Source of the DNA: Mycolicibacterium arenosum
GTDB taxonomy: Bacteria; Actinomycetota; Actinomycetes; Mycobacteriales; Mycobacteriaceae
Assembly (NCBI RefSeq): GCF_024320865.1
Contig: NZ_JANDBD010000018.1
Coordinates: 64,401 to 128,400, forward strand
DNA: 64,000 nt
Reading direction: 5' to 3'
In this document: in pieces, positions 17,326 through 25,993 of the stretch
Layout of the letters: each line of letters opens with the position of its first letter
How positions within the stretch are numbered: position 1 is the stretch's first letter
Program-made: the position numbers and the translations under genes
Notes under the pieces: model-generated
Databases searched by the model: none
Seen by the model: only the letters and a program-made list of their open reading frames with translations
Told to the model about the DNA's origin: nothing

Positions 17326-18531
17326 GTGTGGCGCCAACCCAAGGCCGTCTGGGCCGTCGCATTCGCCTCCGTCGTCGCCTTCATGGGCATCGGTCTCGTC
17401 GACCCGATCCTGAAGCCGATCGCGGACAACCTCGATGCGACGCCGTCGCAGGTATCGCTGCTGTTCACCAGCTACATGGCGGTGATGGGTGTCGCGATGC
17501 TCATCACCGGAGTCGTGGCGAGCCGCATCGGACCCAAGCGCACGCTGCTGCTCGGTCTGCTGATCATCATCGTCGGCGCGGGCCTGTCCGGGCTGTCGGA
17601 CACCGTCATGGGCATCGTCGGCTGGCGCGCCCTGTGGGGTCTTGGCAACGCCCTCTTCATCGCGACGGCCCTGGCGACGATCGTGAGCTCGGCGCGCGGG
17701 TCGGTGGCGCAGGCGATCATCCTCTACGAAGCGGCGCTCGGACTCGGCATCGCCGTGGGACCGCTCGTCGGCGGCGTGCTCGGGTCGATCTCCTGGCGCG
17801 GCCCGTTCTTCGGCGTCTCGGCCCTGATGGCCCTGGCGCTGGTCGTCACGGTGTTCCTCCTCCCCACGACACCGCGGCCGGAACGCGCCACGACGCTGGG
17901 CGATCCGTTCCGCGCGCTCAAGCACCGCGGCCTGCTCGGCGTCGGGATCACGGCGCTGCTCTACAACTTCGGCTTCTTCACCCTGCTCGCGTTCACGCCG
18001 TTCCCCCTCGACATGAACGCCCACCAGATCGGCCTGATCTTCTTCGGCTGGGGCCTGGCACTGGCGTTCACCTCCGTCGTGGTGGCACCGCGACTGCAGC
18101 ATCGGTTCGGCACGATCCGGGTACTGATCGTGAACCTGCTGTTCTTCACCGCGACGCTGGTGGTCATGGCGGTCGGCACGGACAGCAAGGCGGTGCTCGC
18201 CACGTGCGTCGTCGTCGCCGGCCTGTTCATCGGCGTCAACAACACGCTCATCACCGAGACCGTGATGAAGGCGGCGCCCGTCGAGCGCGGCGTCGCCTCG
18301 GCGGCCTACAGCTTCATGCGATTCGGCGGCGCCGCCGTCGCGCCGTGGCTCGCGGGCGTCCTCGGCGAGCGCATCAGCGTGCACCTGCCGTTCTGGGTCG
18401 GTGCGGGCGCGGTGCTGCTCGCCGCTGTCGTGCTGTTCGCGACGCGCAAGCACCTCACCGGTGTCGACGCGCCGGAGACCCAGACCGACGAACTCGAGGA
18501 CGAGGCCACCGCCGTCACCGTCGGCAACTGA
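17326..18531 (+). CDS. Major facilitator superfamily exporter
   Basis: A 401-residue membrane protein with about 12 hydrophobic helices and the MFS loop motifs (SRIGPKRTLLLGLL between helices 2 and 3; GWRALWGLGNALF in helix 4). The layout of drug:H+ antiporters fits, with the helix-5 stretch ALGLGIAVGPLVGGVLG resembling the antiporter motif C. A GTG start at 17326 follows AAGGAG (17310-17315) at a slightly long spacing. The MarR gene upstream suggests inducible efflux of a toxic compound. It ends 12 bases from the convergent VIT-family gene. Confidence 0.9.
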   Translation: MWRQPKAVWAVAFASVVAFMGIGLVDPILKPIADNLDATPSQVSLLFTSYMAVMGVAMLITGVVASRIGPKRTLLLGLLIIIVGAGLSGLSDTVMGIVGWRALWGLGNALFIATALATIVSSARGSVAQAIILYEAALGLGIAVGPLVGGVLGSISWRGPFFGVSALMALALVVTVFLLPTTPRPERATTLGDPFRALKHRGLLGVGITALLYNFGFFTLLAFTPFPLDMNAHQIGLIFFGWGLALAFTSVVVAPRLQHRFGTIRVLIVNLLFFTATLVVMAVGTDSKAVLATCVVVAGLFIGVNNTLITETVMKAAPVERGVASAAYSFMRFGGAAVAPWLAGVLGERISVHLPFWVGAGAVLLAAVVLFATRKHLTGVDAPETQTDELEDEATAVTVGN

Positions 18532-18543
18532 GGCGTTCGCGGG

Positions 18544-19263
18544 TCAGGAGACCGTCGTCCCGATGAGCATGCCCACCCCGAAGGTCGCGGCGATCGCGAT
18601 CACCCCGAACACCAGCTGCCGGACGCCGCCGACCAGAGGTGACTTCTTCGTGAACCGAGCCGCCGCCGCACCCGCCAACAGCAGCCCGGCCCCGCCGCAC
18701 GCGAGCCCCGCCCACAGCGACGCGAAGCCGAGCAGGTAGGGGAGCAACGGCACGATCGCGCCGATCGCGAACATCACGAACGACGAGGCCCCGGCGACCC
18801 ACGGCGACGGCTTATCGTTCGGATCGACGCCGAGCTCCTGCACGAGATGGAAGTTCAGCGCTCGCGCCTCGTCGCGGTGGATCTCCTCAGTCGCCGCCGC
18901 GGCGGTGGCCTGCGTCATCCCCATGTCCATCAGCATCGCGACGAGCTCCGCACGCTCCTCCTCCGGGTACTTGCGGAACGACCGGCGCTCGACGCGGACC
19001 TCGGACTCCACCTGCTCGTTGGCGGTCTTCACCGAGGTGTACTCCCCCATCGCCATGGAGAACGCCCCGGACAGCAGACCCGCGACACCGGAGAGGATCA
19101 CGGCGTGCGCCCCGCCCGCACCCGCGCCGACGCCCGCGATGAGGGCGGTGTTGCTCACCAAACCGTCCATCGCTCCGAACGTCGCCGCCCGCAGCCATCC
19201 GCCGCTGACATCCGCGTGCCGGTGGTCGATCTGATGCGGAAGTTCCGGCGTCGCCTCGGTCAT
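18544..19263 (-). CDS. VIT1/CCC1-family metal transporter
   Basis: A 239-residue membrane protein of the vacuolar iron transporter family. The N-terminus has the hallmark DGLVSNTALIAGVGAGAG helix and the GAFSMAMGEYTSVKTANE motif with conserved Met/Glu metal ligands. A charged cytoplasmic metal-binding region (ERRSFRKYPEEERAELVAM, then an EEIHRDEARAL helix) follows, then three C-terminal helices. In eukaryotic relatives it moves Fe2+ or Mn2+ by proton antiport; bacterial members probably detoxify the same metals. It is divergent from the acyl-CoA oxidase gene. I saw no IdeR-like box in the 102-bp region between them. Confidence 0.9.
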   Translation of the reverse strand: MTEATPELPHQIDHRHADVSGGWLRAATFGAMDGLVSNTALIAGVGAGAGGAHAVILSGVAGLLSGAFSMAMGEYTSVKTANEQVESEVRVERRSFRKYPEEERAELVAMLMDMGMTQATAAAATEEIHRDEARALNFHLVQELGVDPNDKPSPWVAGASSFVMFAIGAIVPLLPYLLGFASLWAGLACGGAGLLLAGAAAARFTKKSPLVGGVRQLVFGVIAIAATFGVGMLIGTTVS

Positions 19264-19365
19264 GCGGTCGATTCAACGCCCGCAGGCGACCGGCATTTCA
19301 CTGAGGTCCACCTACGTTTGCCACATCACAGTTTCCTAGGACGCTGTGCGGGCTACCGTCGAGTT

Positions 19366-21312
19366 ATGACGACCACCGCCGATTATCTGCGCAACGCCCT
19401 CGACGGACGCTGGCGCGACATGAAGAACCGCATGCGCCAAGAACTCTCCACGCCGGTGTTCAAGCCGCACTACACGCCGAACACCGTCATCGCCCGGACG
19501 AAGGTCGCCGAGCAGATGCGGATCATGGCGTCCAAGGGCGCGGCGGAGGACGGGTTCAAGAAGGAGCACGGGGGCAACGGCGACGTCGGCGCCGCGGTGA
19601 CCCAGATCGAGATGCTCGCGATGAGCGACCTGTCGCTGATGGTGAAGGCCGGCGTGCAGTGGGGCCTGTTCGGCGGGGCCATCGAGAACCTCGGCACCGA
19701 GCGTCACCACCAGGCCTACGTCAAGAAGCTCATCGACCTCGATCTGCTCGGCTGTTTCGCGATGACCGAGACCGGACACGGCAGCGACGTCCAGGCGTTG
19801 GAGACCACGGCGACGTACGACCCGGAGACGCAGGAGTTCGTCATCGACTCCCCCACCCCCACGTCCCGGAAGGACTACATCGGCGGCGCGGCGAACACGG
19901 CCAGGGTGGCGGCCGTCTTCGCGCAGCTGATCACCAAGGGCGAGGGCCACGGCGTGCACTGCTTCGTCGTACCGATCCGCGACGACGACGGCAACGACCT
20001 GCCGGGCATCACGACGTCGGACTGTCAGTACAAGGGCGGACTGCCGGGCGTCGACAACGGCCGCATCCAGTTCGATCAGGTGCGCATCCCGCGCGACAAC
20101 CTGCTGAACAAGTACGCCGACGTCGCCGAGGACGGCACCTACTCGTCGCCGATCGAGAATCAGGGCCGAAGGTTCTTCACCATGCTCGGCACGCTCATCC
20201 GCGGTCGCGTCACCGTCGGCGGCAGCGCGGGCGCGGCCGCCCGCGTGGCGCTGGACATCGCGACGCGATACGCGTTGGAGCGCAGGCAGTTCGAGGCTCC
20301 GGGTGCCGACGAGGAGGTGCTGATCATGGACTACCTGGTGCATCAGCGCCGACTGTTCCCGCTGATCGCGAAGTCCTACGCCCTGCAGTTCGCCCAGAAC
20401 GAACTCGTCGCCAAGTGCCACGAACTGCAGACCTCCGACGATCCGGACGCCGAGGAGCAGCGCGAGCTCGAGTCCCGTGCGGCCGGCCTGAAGGCGGCCA
20501 ACACGTGGCACGCCACCCGCGCGATCCAGGAGGCCCGCGAAGCGTGCGGCGGCGCAGGGTATCTCGCGGAGAACCGGTTGATCGCACTGAAAGCCGACAC
20601 CGACGTCTTCACCACGTTCGAGGGCGACAACCACGTGCTCACGCAGCTGGTGGCCAAGGAACTGCTGACCGCCTACGCCGATGACGTCAAGAGCATGAGC
20701 CCGGCCCAGTGGGTGCGCTTCGCGGCGAACTTCGCAGGCGAACGCGTGCTGAAAAGGACTGCGGCGCAGACGATAATGCAGACCATCATCGACACGCGGC
20801 AGGACAACGAGGAGGAGGGCTCACTGTTCAACCGCGGCACCCAGGTCAAGATGTTCGAAGACCGCGAGGAGTACATGCTCGCCTCGGTGGCCCGCCGCCT
20901 GCAGGGCAAGTCGAAGGAGATGTCACCGTTCGACGCGTTCAACTCGGTGCAGGACCACGTGCTGCACGCCGCGACCGCGCACATCGACCGCATCATCCTC
21001 GAGGCGTTCGTCGCGGGCATCGACGCGTGCGAGGACGAGAAGGCCCGCGAGATCCTCGGCATGGTGTGCGACCTGTACGCGCTGTCGGTCATCGAGGACG
21101 ACAAGTCCTGGTTCGTCGAGCACCGGTTCCTCTCGGTGGAGCGCTCGAAGGCAGTCACCCGCGGCATCAACGACCGGTGCCGCAAGCTCCGCCCGCACGC
21201 CGAACTCCTCGTCGAGGGCTTCGGCATTCCCGAGCAGCTTCGCTACGCGGAGATGCTGCACCCCGAACACATTCCGGACGCCGATGAGCACGAGGAGCAG
21301 AACGCCGAATAG
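19366..21312 (+). CDS. Acyl-CoA oxidase-type acyl-CoA dehydrogenase
   Basis: A 648-residue flavoprotein. It has the acyl-CoA dehydrogenase fold (TETGHGSDVQALETTA contacts FAD and substrate; YALERRQFEAPG; EACGGAGYL). The length, the FEGDNHVLTQLVAKELL motif and the extra C-terminal domain of about 170 residues are those of acyl-CoA oxidases rather than ordinary 380-residue FadE enzymes. It would oxidise acyl-CoA to trans-2-enoyl-CoA using oxygen, or possibly an electron carrier. The ATG at 19366 is chosen: the open frame continues upstream, but into the divergent transporter gene. No other beta-oxidation gene is adjacent. Confidence 0.9.
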   Translation: MTTTADYLRNALDGRWRDMKNRMRQELSTPVFKPHYTPNTVIARTKVAEQMRIMASKGAAEDGFKKEHGGNGDVGAAVTQIEMLAMSDLSLMVKAGVQWGLFGGAIENLGTERHHQAYVKKLIDLDLLGCFAMTETGHGSDVQALETTATYDPETQEFVIDSPTPTSRKDYIGGAANTARVAAVFAQLITKGEGHGVHCFVVPIRDDDGNDLPGITTSDCQYKGGLPGVDNGRIQFDQVRIPRDNLLNKYADVAEDGTYSSPIENQGRRFFTMLGTLIRGRVTVGGSAGAAARVALDIATRYALERRQFEAPGADEEVLIMDYLVHQRRLFPLIAKSYALQFAQNELVAKCHELQTSDDPDAEEQRELESRAAGLKAANTWHATRAIQEAREACGGAGYLAENRLIALKADTDVFTTFEGDNHVLTQLVAKELLTAYADDVKSMSPAQWVRFAANFAGERVLKRTAAQTIMQTIIDTRQDNEEEGSLFNRGTQVKMFEDREEYMLASVARRLQGKSKEMSPFDAFNSVQDHVLHAATAHIDRIILEAFVAGIDACEDEKAREILGMVCDLYALSVIEDDKSWFVEHRFLSVERSKAVTRGINDRCRKLRPHAELLVEGFGIPEQLRYAEMLHPEHIPDADEHEEQNAE

Positions 21313-21337
21313 TTCGGGCCCGCCGAACCGACCCGAC

Positions 21338-21829
21338 TCAGGGGCCGGGAACCGGGTCCAGCGCCGTGAGCGCGCCGCCCTCGATGCCGAAGCGCGCCGT
21401 GCCGATACCGGTGGGGCAGCACGGCTGGTCGTCGCCCTGCTTCCACTGGTACTGCACGGTGACGGTGTCGGCGGTGGATCCCACCACGGCGATGTACGGG
21501 CGCGGCTCGGGGGTGGGCGTGCCGATGGGTGTGGCGCGGTCGAAGAACAGCAGCTGCCCCGGACTATCGGGTGCCGCGTTGTCGGATGCGACCTGCACCC
21601 AGTTGAGCCGACAGCCCCCGGTCTGCCCACGGGCGGACTCGTGCCACTGCCCGCCGCCTGCGGGTGCCGGGATCCTGGCGAGCTCGGCGGTCACGACGTC
21701 AGCGGCGGGCGCGTCGCCGGGCGCGCAGGCGGCCGCCGAGGGCGGCGGGTTACCGGCTGGCGGGTTCCACCCGCAGCCCGCGGCGAGCAGCGCGGTGAGG
21801 GCGGCGGTGATCAGAGTGCGACTGCGCAT
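21338..21829 (-). CDS. lppP: LppP/LprE-family lipoprotein
   Basis: A 163-residue lipoprotein. The signal peptide ends in the lipobox LLAAGC, with C19 the lipidated residue, followed by a Pro/Ala-rich linker. The mature domain has the LppP/LprE features: ARGQTGGCRLNWVQV, LLFFDRATPIGTPTPEPRPYI and TVQYQWKQGDDQPCCPTGIG, with several cysteines likely paired. It should be anchored to the outer face of the plasma membrane. LppP (Rv2330c) is implicated in virulence in M. tuberculosis, but its biochemical role is not known. It sits 43 bases from tRNA-Asn on the same strand. Confidence 0.88.
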   Translation of the reverse strand: MRSRTLITAALTALLAAGCGWNPPAGNPPPSAAACAPGDAPAADVVTAELARIPAPAGGGQWHESARGQTGGCRLNWVQVASDNAAPDSPGQLLFFDRATPIGTPTPEPRPYIAVVGSTADTVTVQYQWKQGDDQPCCPTGIGTARFGIEGGALTALDPVPGP

Positions 21830-21872
21830 TCCACCTTCATACGCGAGCGGACGGCATCGATGTCGTGCGTGG

Positions 21873-21945
21873 CTCCCCCGCGTGGACTCGAACCACGAAC
21901 CGTCCGATTAACAGTCGGAAGCTCTGCCAATTGAGCTACAGGGGA
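21873..21945 (-). tRNA. tRNA-Asn (GUU)
   Basis: The minus strand folds into a full cloverleaf: acceptor TCCCCTG with CGGGGGA (one T-G pair), D arm GCTC/GAGC, anticodon stem TCCGA/TCGGA around CTGTTAA, and T arm CGTGG/CCACG with TTCGAGT. The anticodon is GUU and the discriminator G, both correct for asparagine. CCA is not encoded. tRNA genes are common integration sites, but no integrase or duplicated 3' end was seen. Confidence 0.96.
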
Positions 21946-22105
21946 TTGGCGTTGCGGTTGCGGGCCTGGGCTCGCGAACCGAGGCATGACTCTAGCGTAC
22001 GAACGGCCCAACATGGAATTCGGTTCCGAGCGCGCCGCCGGGCGGCGCCACAGGGGCCGCGTGAGGCAGGATGGACGCAATGCACCGCCCAGTAGGAGGA
22101 GTCTC

Positions 22106-22354
22106 GTGATCCGGATCGCCGCCGTCCTGGCTGTCGGCTACGTCTTGGGCGCCAAGGCGGGTCGCCGGCGCTACGAGCAGATCGCGGGCACGTACAGGGC
22201 CATCACCGAGAGCCCTAAGACGAAGGCGGTCATCGACGCGGGACGGCGCAAAGTGGCGGACCGGGTCTCACCGGATCCGACGATGGTGACGGTGACGCCG
22301 ATCGACGCCAAGACGTCGGTATTTCAGCCCGAAACGGGCTCAGGCAAGCGCTGA
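22106..22354 (+). CDS. Small YtxH-like membrane-associated protein
   Basis: An 82-residue protein with a short N-terminal hydrophobic helix (IRIAAVLAVGYVLGAKAG) followed by a basic segment (RRRYEQIAGTYRAI), the pattern of YtxH-like and other small actinobacterial membrane-linked proteins. The GTG start has a strong AGGAGGA ribosome-binding site 6 bases upstream, which decides it over the longer frame. Function unknown. It ends 5 bases from the next convergent gene, and both stop codons lie in a small hairpin at 22351-22363. Confidence 0.75.
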   Translation: MIRIAAVLAVGYVLGAKAGRRRYEQIAGTYRAITESPKTKAVIDAGRRKVADRVSPDPTMVTVTPIDAKTSVFQPETGSGKR

Positions 22355-22359
22355 GGCGC

Positions 22360-22665
22360 TCAGCTGATCGGCATCTGCGAGTTCCAGCTGGTGCCGGGGA
22401 GCAGCGGGCCGGTGTTGATGCCGATGCCGCCGCCGGGCAAGCTGCCGGAGTTCGGGCCGTAAATGCCCAGGTCGGGCGTGCCGACGTTGACGCCGTTGCC
22501 GTTCGAGTAGCTCAGGCACACGCCGTCCTCCTTGTTGCCGAACCAGGAGAGGCAGGGGGCAGCATTCGCGGAAGCGGCGCTCGTCAGGGCGATGGCGACG
22601 GGAGCGGCCACGGCGGCAACCGACAGTGCGCCCGCCGCGACGAGGCGGTGTACTCGGATGGTCAT
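22360..22665 (-). CDS. Small secreted protein of unknown function
   Basis: A 101-residue exported protein. Residues 1-35 are a typical Sec signal peptide ending in ANA-AP. The mature part of about 65 residues has two cysteines (CLSWF and VCLSYS), then a Gly/Asn/Pro-rich stretch (NGNGVNVGTPDLGIYGPN). The ATG at 22665 has GGAAGGG at suitable spacing. Similar small proteins occur widely in mycobacteria, but none known to me has an assigned role. Confidence 0.75.
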   Translation of the reverse strand: MTIRVHRLVAAGALSVAAVAAPVAIALTSAASANAAPCLSWFGNKEDGVCLSYSNGNGVNVGTPDLGIYGPNSGSLPGGGIGINTGPLLPGTSWNSQMPIS

Positions 22666-22722
22666 GAAGGCCCTTCCAGGTCTCAGCTGCTTCCCGACGG
22701 GATAACCATAGCCCACCCACAG

Positions 22723-22755
22723 GGCGATCACACGGCGATCACACGGCGATCACAC
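22723..22755. repeat. Three tandem copies of an 11-bp repeat at the 3' end of dnaG
   Basis: The unit GGCGATCACAC occurs three times in a row at 22723, 22734 and 22745. The last copy contains the dnaG stop codon. It is not a CRISPR unit: there are no spacers. Confidence 0.9.
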
Positions 22756-24648
22756 CGTCAGATCGTCACCGCTGGCCTGCACCAGCAGGCTCTTCCGATA
22801 GGTTTCCAGCGCGATCAGATTGCCGAACAGGTTGTTGTATTCGTCACTCTGCTCGACCGGCGACATGCGCTGCAGCTTCGACTTCATCTCGGCGATCTGC
22901 CTGCCGACCCACACCTCCTGCAGGCGTGCGAGCACCCCGCCGATGTAGCGCGGAAGGCGCTCGTCGTCGTCGACCCTGATGGCTTCGACACCGAGTTCGC
23001 TGACCAGGCCGCCCGCCTCGGCCGACGACACCTGGGTGCGGACGGCGTCGATCCACTCCGAGCCCGAGAGCCCCGCCGACATACCGCCCGCCGCCGTGAT
23101 GGCCGCGCGCACCTCCGCGTAGCCGGGGTGGGTGAAGCTCTCGACGGTCAGCGTGTCGAACACCGGCCCTGCGATCGCCGGGTACTGCAGCGCCGCCTTG
23201 AGTGCTTCGCGCTGCGGCCACAGTGTGGGATCGCGGGGGTTCGGCCGGTTGACTGCCGCGGGTGCCGCGGCGGCGACCCGGCGGGCCGCGTCGCGTCGGC
23301 TGGCGGGGCCGCCCGTCTTCGCGGTTTCGCGAACCCGGCCGACGACCTGCGCCACCTCCTCCCAGCCGACCCAGCCCGCGAGCTGCCTGGCGTACTCGTC
23401 GCGCAGCGTGGGGTCCTTGATCTTGGCGACCATCGGCACGCAGCGGCGCAGCCCGGCCACCCGGCCTTCCGCGCTGTCCAGGTCGTGCTCAGCGAGGGCG
23501 TGGCGAATCACGAACTCGAACAACGGAGTTCGGCGCGCCACCAAGTCCCGTAGCGCCGCCTCGCCGGACTTCAGCCGAAGGTCGCACGGATCCATACCGT
23601 CGTCGGCGACCGCGACGAACGACTGCCCGGACAGGTTCTGCTCCCCCTCGAACGCCTTCACGGCCGCCGCCTGTCCGGCCGCGTCGCCGTCGAAGACGTA
23701 GATCAGTTCGCCGCGAAAGAAGTTGTCGTCCATCATGAGTCGCCGCAGCATCGAGAGGTGCTCGTCGCCGAACGCCGTCCCGCACGATGCCACCGCGGTC
23801 GTCACCCCCGACAGGTGCATCGCCATGACGTCGGTGTAGCCCTCGACGACGACGGCCTGATGGCCCTTGGCGATATCGCGCTTGGCCAGGTCCAGGCCGA
23901 ACAGGACGTTGGACTTCTTGTAGAGCACTGTCTCCGGGGTGTTGACGTACTTCGCCTGCATCTGGTCGTCGTCGAAGATGCGGCGCGCGCCGAACCCGAT
24001 GACCTCGTTGGTCGACGCGCGGATCGGCCACAGCAGACGGCGGTGGAACCGGTCCATCGGGCCGCGCTTGCCCTCGCGCGACAAGCCGGCAGCCTCCAAC
24101 TCCTTGAACTCGAATCCCTTGCGTATCAGGTGCTTCGTGAGTGTGTCCCAGCCCGACGGCGCGAAGCCGCACCCGAACTGGCGGGCCGCTTCGGCGTCGA
24201 AGTTGCGTTCGACGAGGTACTGCCGGGCCGGTGCCGCCTCCGCCGACTGCAGCGCCTCGGCGTAGAACTCCTGCGCGGCGGCGTTGGCCGCGAGCAGCCG
24301 GCTGCGGCTGCCGCGATCGCGCTGCACCGACGTCGTCGACCCGCCGGTGTAGGTGACGGTGTAGCCGACCCGGTCGGCCAGCAGCTCGATCGCCTCGACG
24401 AACGTGACGTGCTCGATCTTCTGCACGAACGAGTAGACGTCACCGCCCTCACCGCATCCGAAGCAGTGGAACTGGCGGTGGTTGGGCCGGACGTGGAAGG
24501 ACGGCGACTTCTCATCGTGGAACGGGCATAGGCCCTTCAGCGAGTCGACACCGGCACGCCGCAACTGCACGTAATCGCCGACGACGTCTTCGATGCGGAT
24601 GCGTTCGCGGATGGCCGCGATGTCGCGATCGGGAATGCGGCCGGGCAT
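22750..24648 (-). CDS. dnaG: DNA primase DnaG
   Basis: A 632-residue primase that lays RNA primers at the replication fork. The N-terminal zinc finger shows CPFH and, further on, CFGCGEGGD. The TOPRIM catalytic core has VVVEGYTDVMAMH and, for metal binding, IYVFDGDAAGQAA. The C-terminal helicase-interacting domain is the variable last 180 residues. The gene follows dgt with 4 bases between them, as in M. tuberculosis (Rv2344c-Rv2343c), so the two are one operon. Confidence 0.97.
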   Translation of the reverse strand: MPGRIPDRDIAAIRERIRIEDVVGDYVQLRRAGVDSLKGLCPFHDEKSPSFHVRPNHRQFHCFGCGEGGDVYSFVQKIEHVTFVEAIELLADRVGYTVTYTGGSTTSVQRDRGSRSRLLAANAAAQEFYAEALQSAEAAPARQYLVERNFDAEAARQFGCGFAPSGWDTLTKHLIRKGFEFKELEAAGLSREGKRGPMDRFHRRLLWPIRASTNEVIGFGARRIFDDDQMQAKYVNTPETVLYKKSNVLFGLDLAKRDIAKGHQAVVVEGYTDVMAMHLSGVTTAVASCGTAFGDEHLSMLRRLMMDDNFFRGELIYVFDGDAAGQAAAVKAFEGEQNLSGQSFVAVADDGMDPCDLRLKSGEAALRDLVARRTPLFEFVIRHALAEHDLDSAEGRVAGLRRCVPMVAKIKDPTLRDEYARQLAGWVGWEEVAQVVGRVRETAKTGGPASRRDAARRVAAAAPAAVNRPNPRDPTLWPQREALKAALQYPAIAGPVFDTLTVESFTHPGYAEVRAAITAAGGMSAGLSGSEWIDAVRTQVSSAEAGGLVSELGVEAIRVDDDERLPRYIGGVLARLQEVWVGRQIAEMKSKLQRMSPVEQSDEYNNLFGNLIALETYRKSLLVQASGDDLTV

Positions 24649-24652
24649 TCGA

Positions 24653-25921
24653 TCAGTCTAGTGGCCGGGGTGACCGCGCCTCGTGCACTCGCTCCAACCG
24701 TCCCTCGGTGTAGGAGGCGATCTGATCGATCACGACGCGCAGCCGCGCCCCGTCGTCGGCGGCCGCGGCGAACTCGGGGGCGAACTGCGGGTCGAGGCTG
24801 ACCGGGGCCTGAGCCCACAGCGCCAGCGCCACCTCCTGGACGAGGGTCCGCTGGTCGGACTGGATCCGCAGGTGACCGTGGTCGGACATGATGAACTGCA
24901 GCGCCAGCATCTTCAGCACGGCGACCTCGGCGCGCACCAGCGCGGGCACCGCGAGGTCGGTGTCGAAGCGGTGCAGCGGACCCGCCCCCGCCGCCTCGCG
25001 GGTCCGCGTGATCGCGGCGTTCGCGAACCGGCCGACGAGCTCACTGGTCATCCGCTTGAGCGCTACCGACGCGATGAGGGTGCCGTCGTACTTGCCGACC
25101 TCGGCCACCACCGGCATCTCCGAGAGCCGTTCGGCAGCGGCCAGCAGGTCCTCGATGGTCAACGACGGGAAGGCGTCGGCACCGAGCCGGGCCAGCGAGG
25201 CGGCCGCGTCGGCGTCGGCGAGCACCCGCAGGTCGATGCGGCCGGAGATCACGCCGTCCTCCACGTCGTGCACGGAGTAGGCGACGTCGTCGGCCCAGTC
25301 CATCACCTGCGCTTCCAGGCACGGCCGTTCGGCGGGCGCACCGGCGCGGACCCAGTCGGCGGCGGCGACGTCGTCGTCGTAGAACCCGAACTTCCGGCGA
25401 TCGCCGCGCTGCCACGGGTACTTTGCCACCGCGTCGAGCGACGCCCTGGTCAGGTTCAGTCCGGCGCTCAGGCCCTGCGGGTCAAGCACTTTCGGCTCCA
25501 GCCGGGTGAGGATCCGGAAGTTCTGCGCGTTTCCCTCGAAGCCGCCGAACGACTTGGCGATCTCGTTGAGCGCGCGCTCCCCGTTGTGGCCGTACGGCGG
25601 ATGGCCGATGTCGTGGGCGAGGCCTGCGAGGTCGACGAGGTCGGCGTCGCACCCCAGGCCGATCGCCATTCCCCGGCCGATCTGGGCCACCTCCAGCGAG
25701 TGGGTGAGCCGCGTGCGCGGGGTCTCGCCCTGCCGCGGTCCGACCACCTGGGTCTTGTCCGCCAACCTGCGAAAGGCGGCACTGTGCAGCACCCTGGCCC
25801 GGTCGCGGGCGAAGTCCGTGCGGTACTCGGTGTCGGTGCCCGGCAGCACGGCACCCTTCGGACCCTCGACCACCAGGCGCTGCCGGTCGAAGTCGTCGTA
25901 GGGATCCCTGGTCGTGCTCAC
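24653..25921 (-). CDS. dgt: Deoxyguanosinetriphosphate triphosphohydrolase-like HD protein
   Basis: A 422-residue HD-domain phosphohydrolase. The metal-binding His and Asp residues are in RLTHSLEVAQIG and AGLAHDIGHPPYGHNGE, and a second HD-type Asp in EAQVMDWADDVAYSVHDVEDG. It converts dGTP (possibly other dNTPs) to deoxynucleoside and triphosphate. The GTG at 25921 gives MSTTRDPYDDFDRQR, which fits the family N-terminus; a TTG six codons earlier (25939) is less likely. It is divergent from the TPM-protein gene and upstream of dnaG. Confidence 0.94.
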   Translation of the reverse strand: MSTTRDPYDDFDRQRLVVEGPKGAVLPGTDTEYRTDFARDRARVLHSAAFRRLADKTQVVGPRQGETPRTRLTHSLEVAQIGRGMAIGLGCDADLVDLAGLAHDIGHPPYGHNGERALNEIAKSFGGFEGNAQNFRILTRLEPKVLDPQGLSAGLNLTRASLDAVAKYPWQRGDRRKFGFYDDDVAAADWVRAGAPAERPCLEAQVMDWADDVAYSVHDVEDGVISGRIDLRVLADADAAASLARLGADAFPSLTIEDLLAAAERLSEMPVVAEVGKYDGTLIASVALKRMTSELVGRFANAAITRTREAAGAGPLHRFDTDLAVPALVRAEVAVLKMLALQFIMSDHGHLRIQSDQRTLVQEVALALWAQAPVSLDPQFAPEFAAAADDGARLRVVIDQIASYTEGRLERVHEARSPRPLD

Positions 25922-25993
25922 TGAGGCACAGTCTGCCAAAGCCGTTGCACGGTCCGGGGTGCCAGGGCGGCGGCGCGCACTAGATTGACGGGC

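Noticed and set aside
18847..19365. A longer N-terminus for the acyl-CoA oxidase
   Set aside because: The extra 173 codons lie inside the divergent VIT-family gene and are Arg-rich with no family similarity; the ATG at 19366 starts the known-looking sequence.
21873..21945. tRNA-Asn as the attachment site of an integrated element
   Set aside because: No integrase, no duplicated tRNA 3' end and no change of gene content nearby.
22723..22755. Tandem repeats as a CRISPR array
   Set aside because: The units are 11 bp with no spacers and no cas genes nearby.
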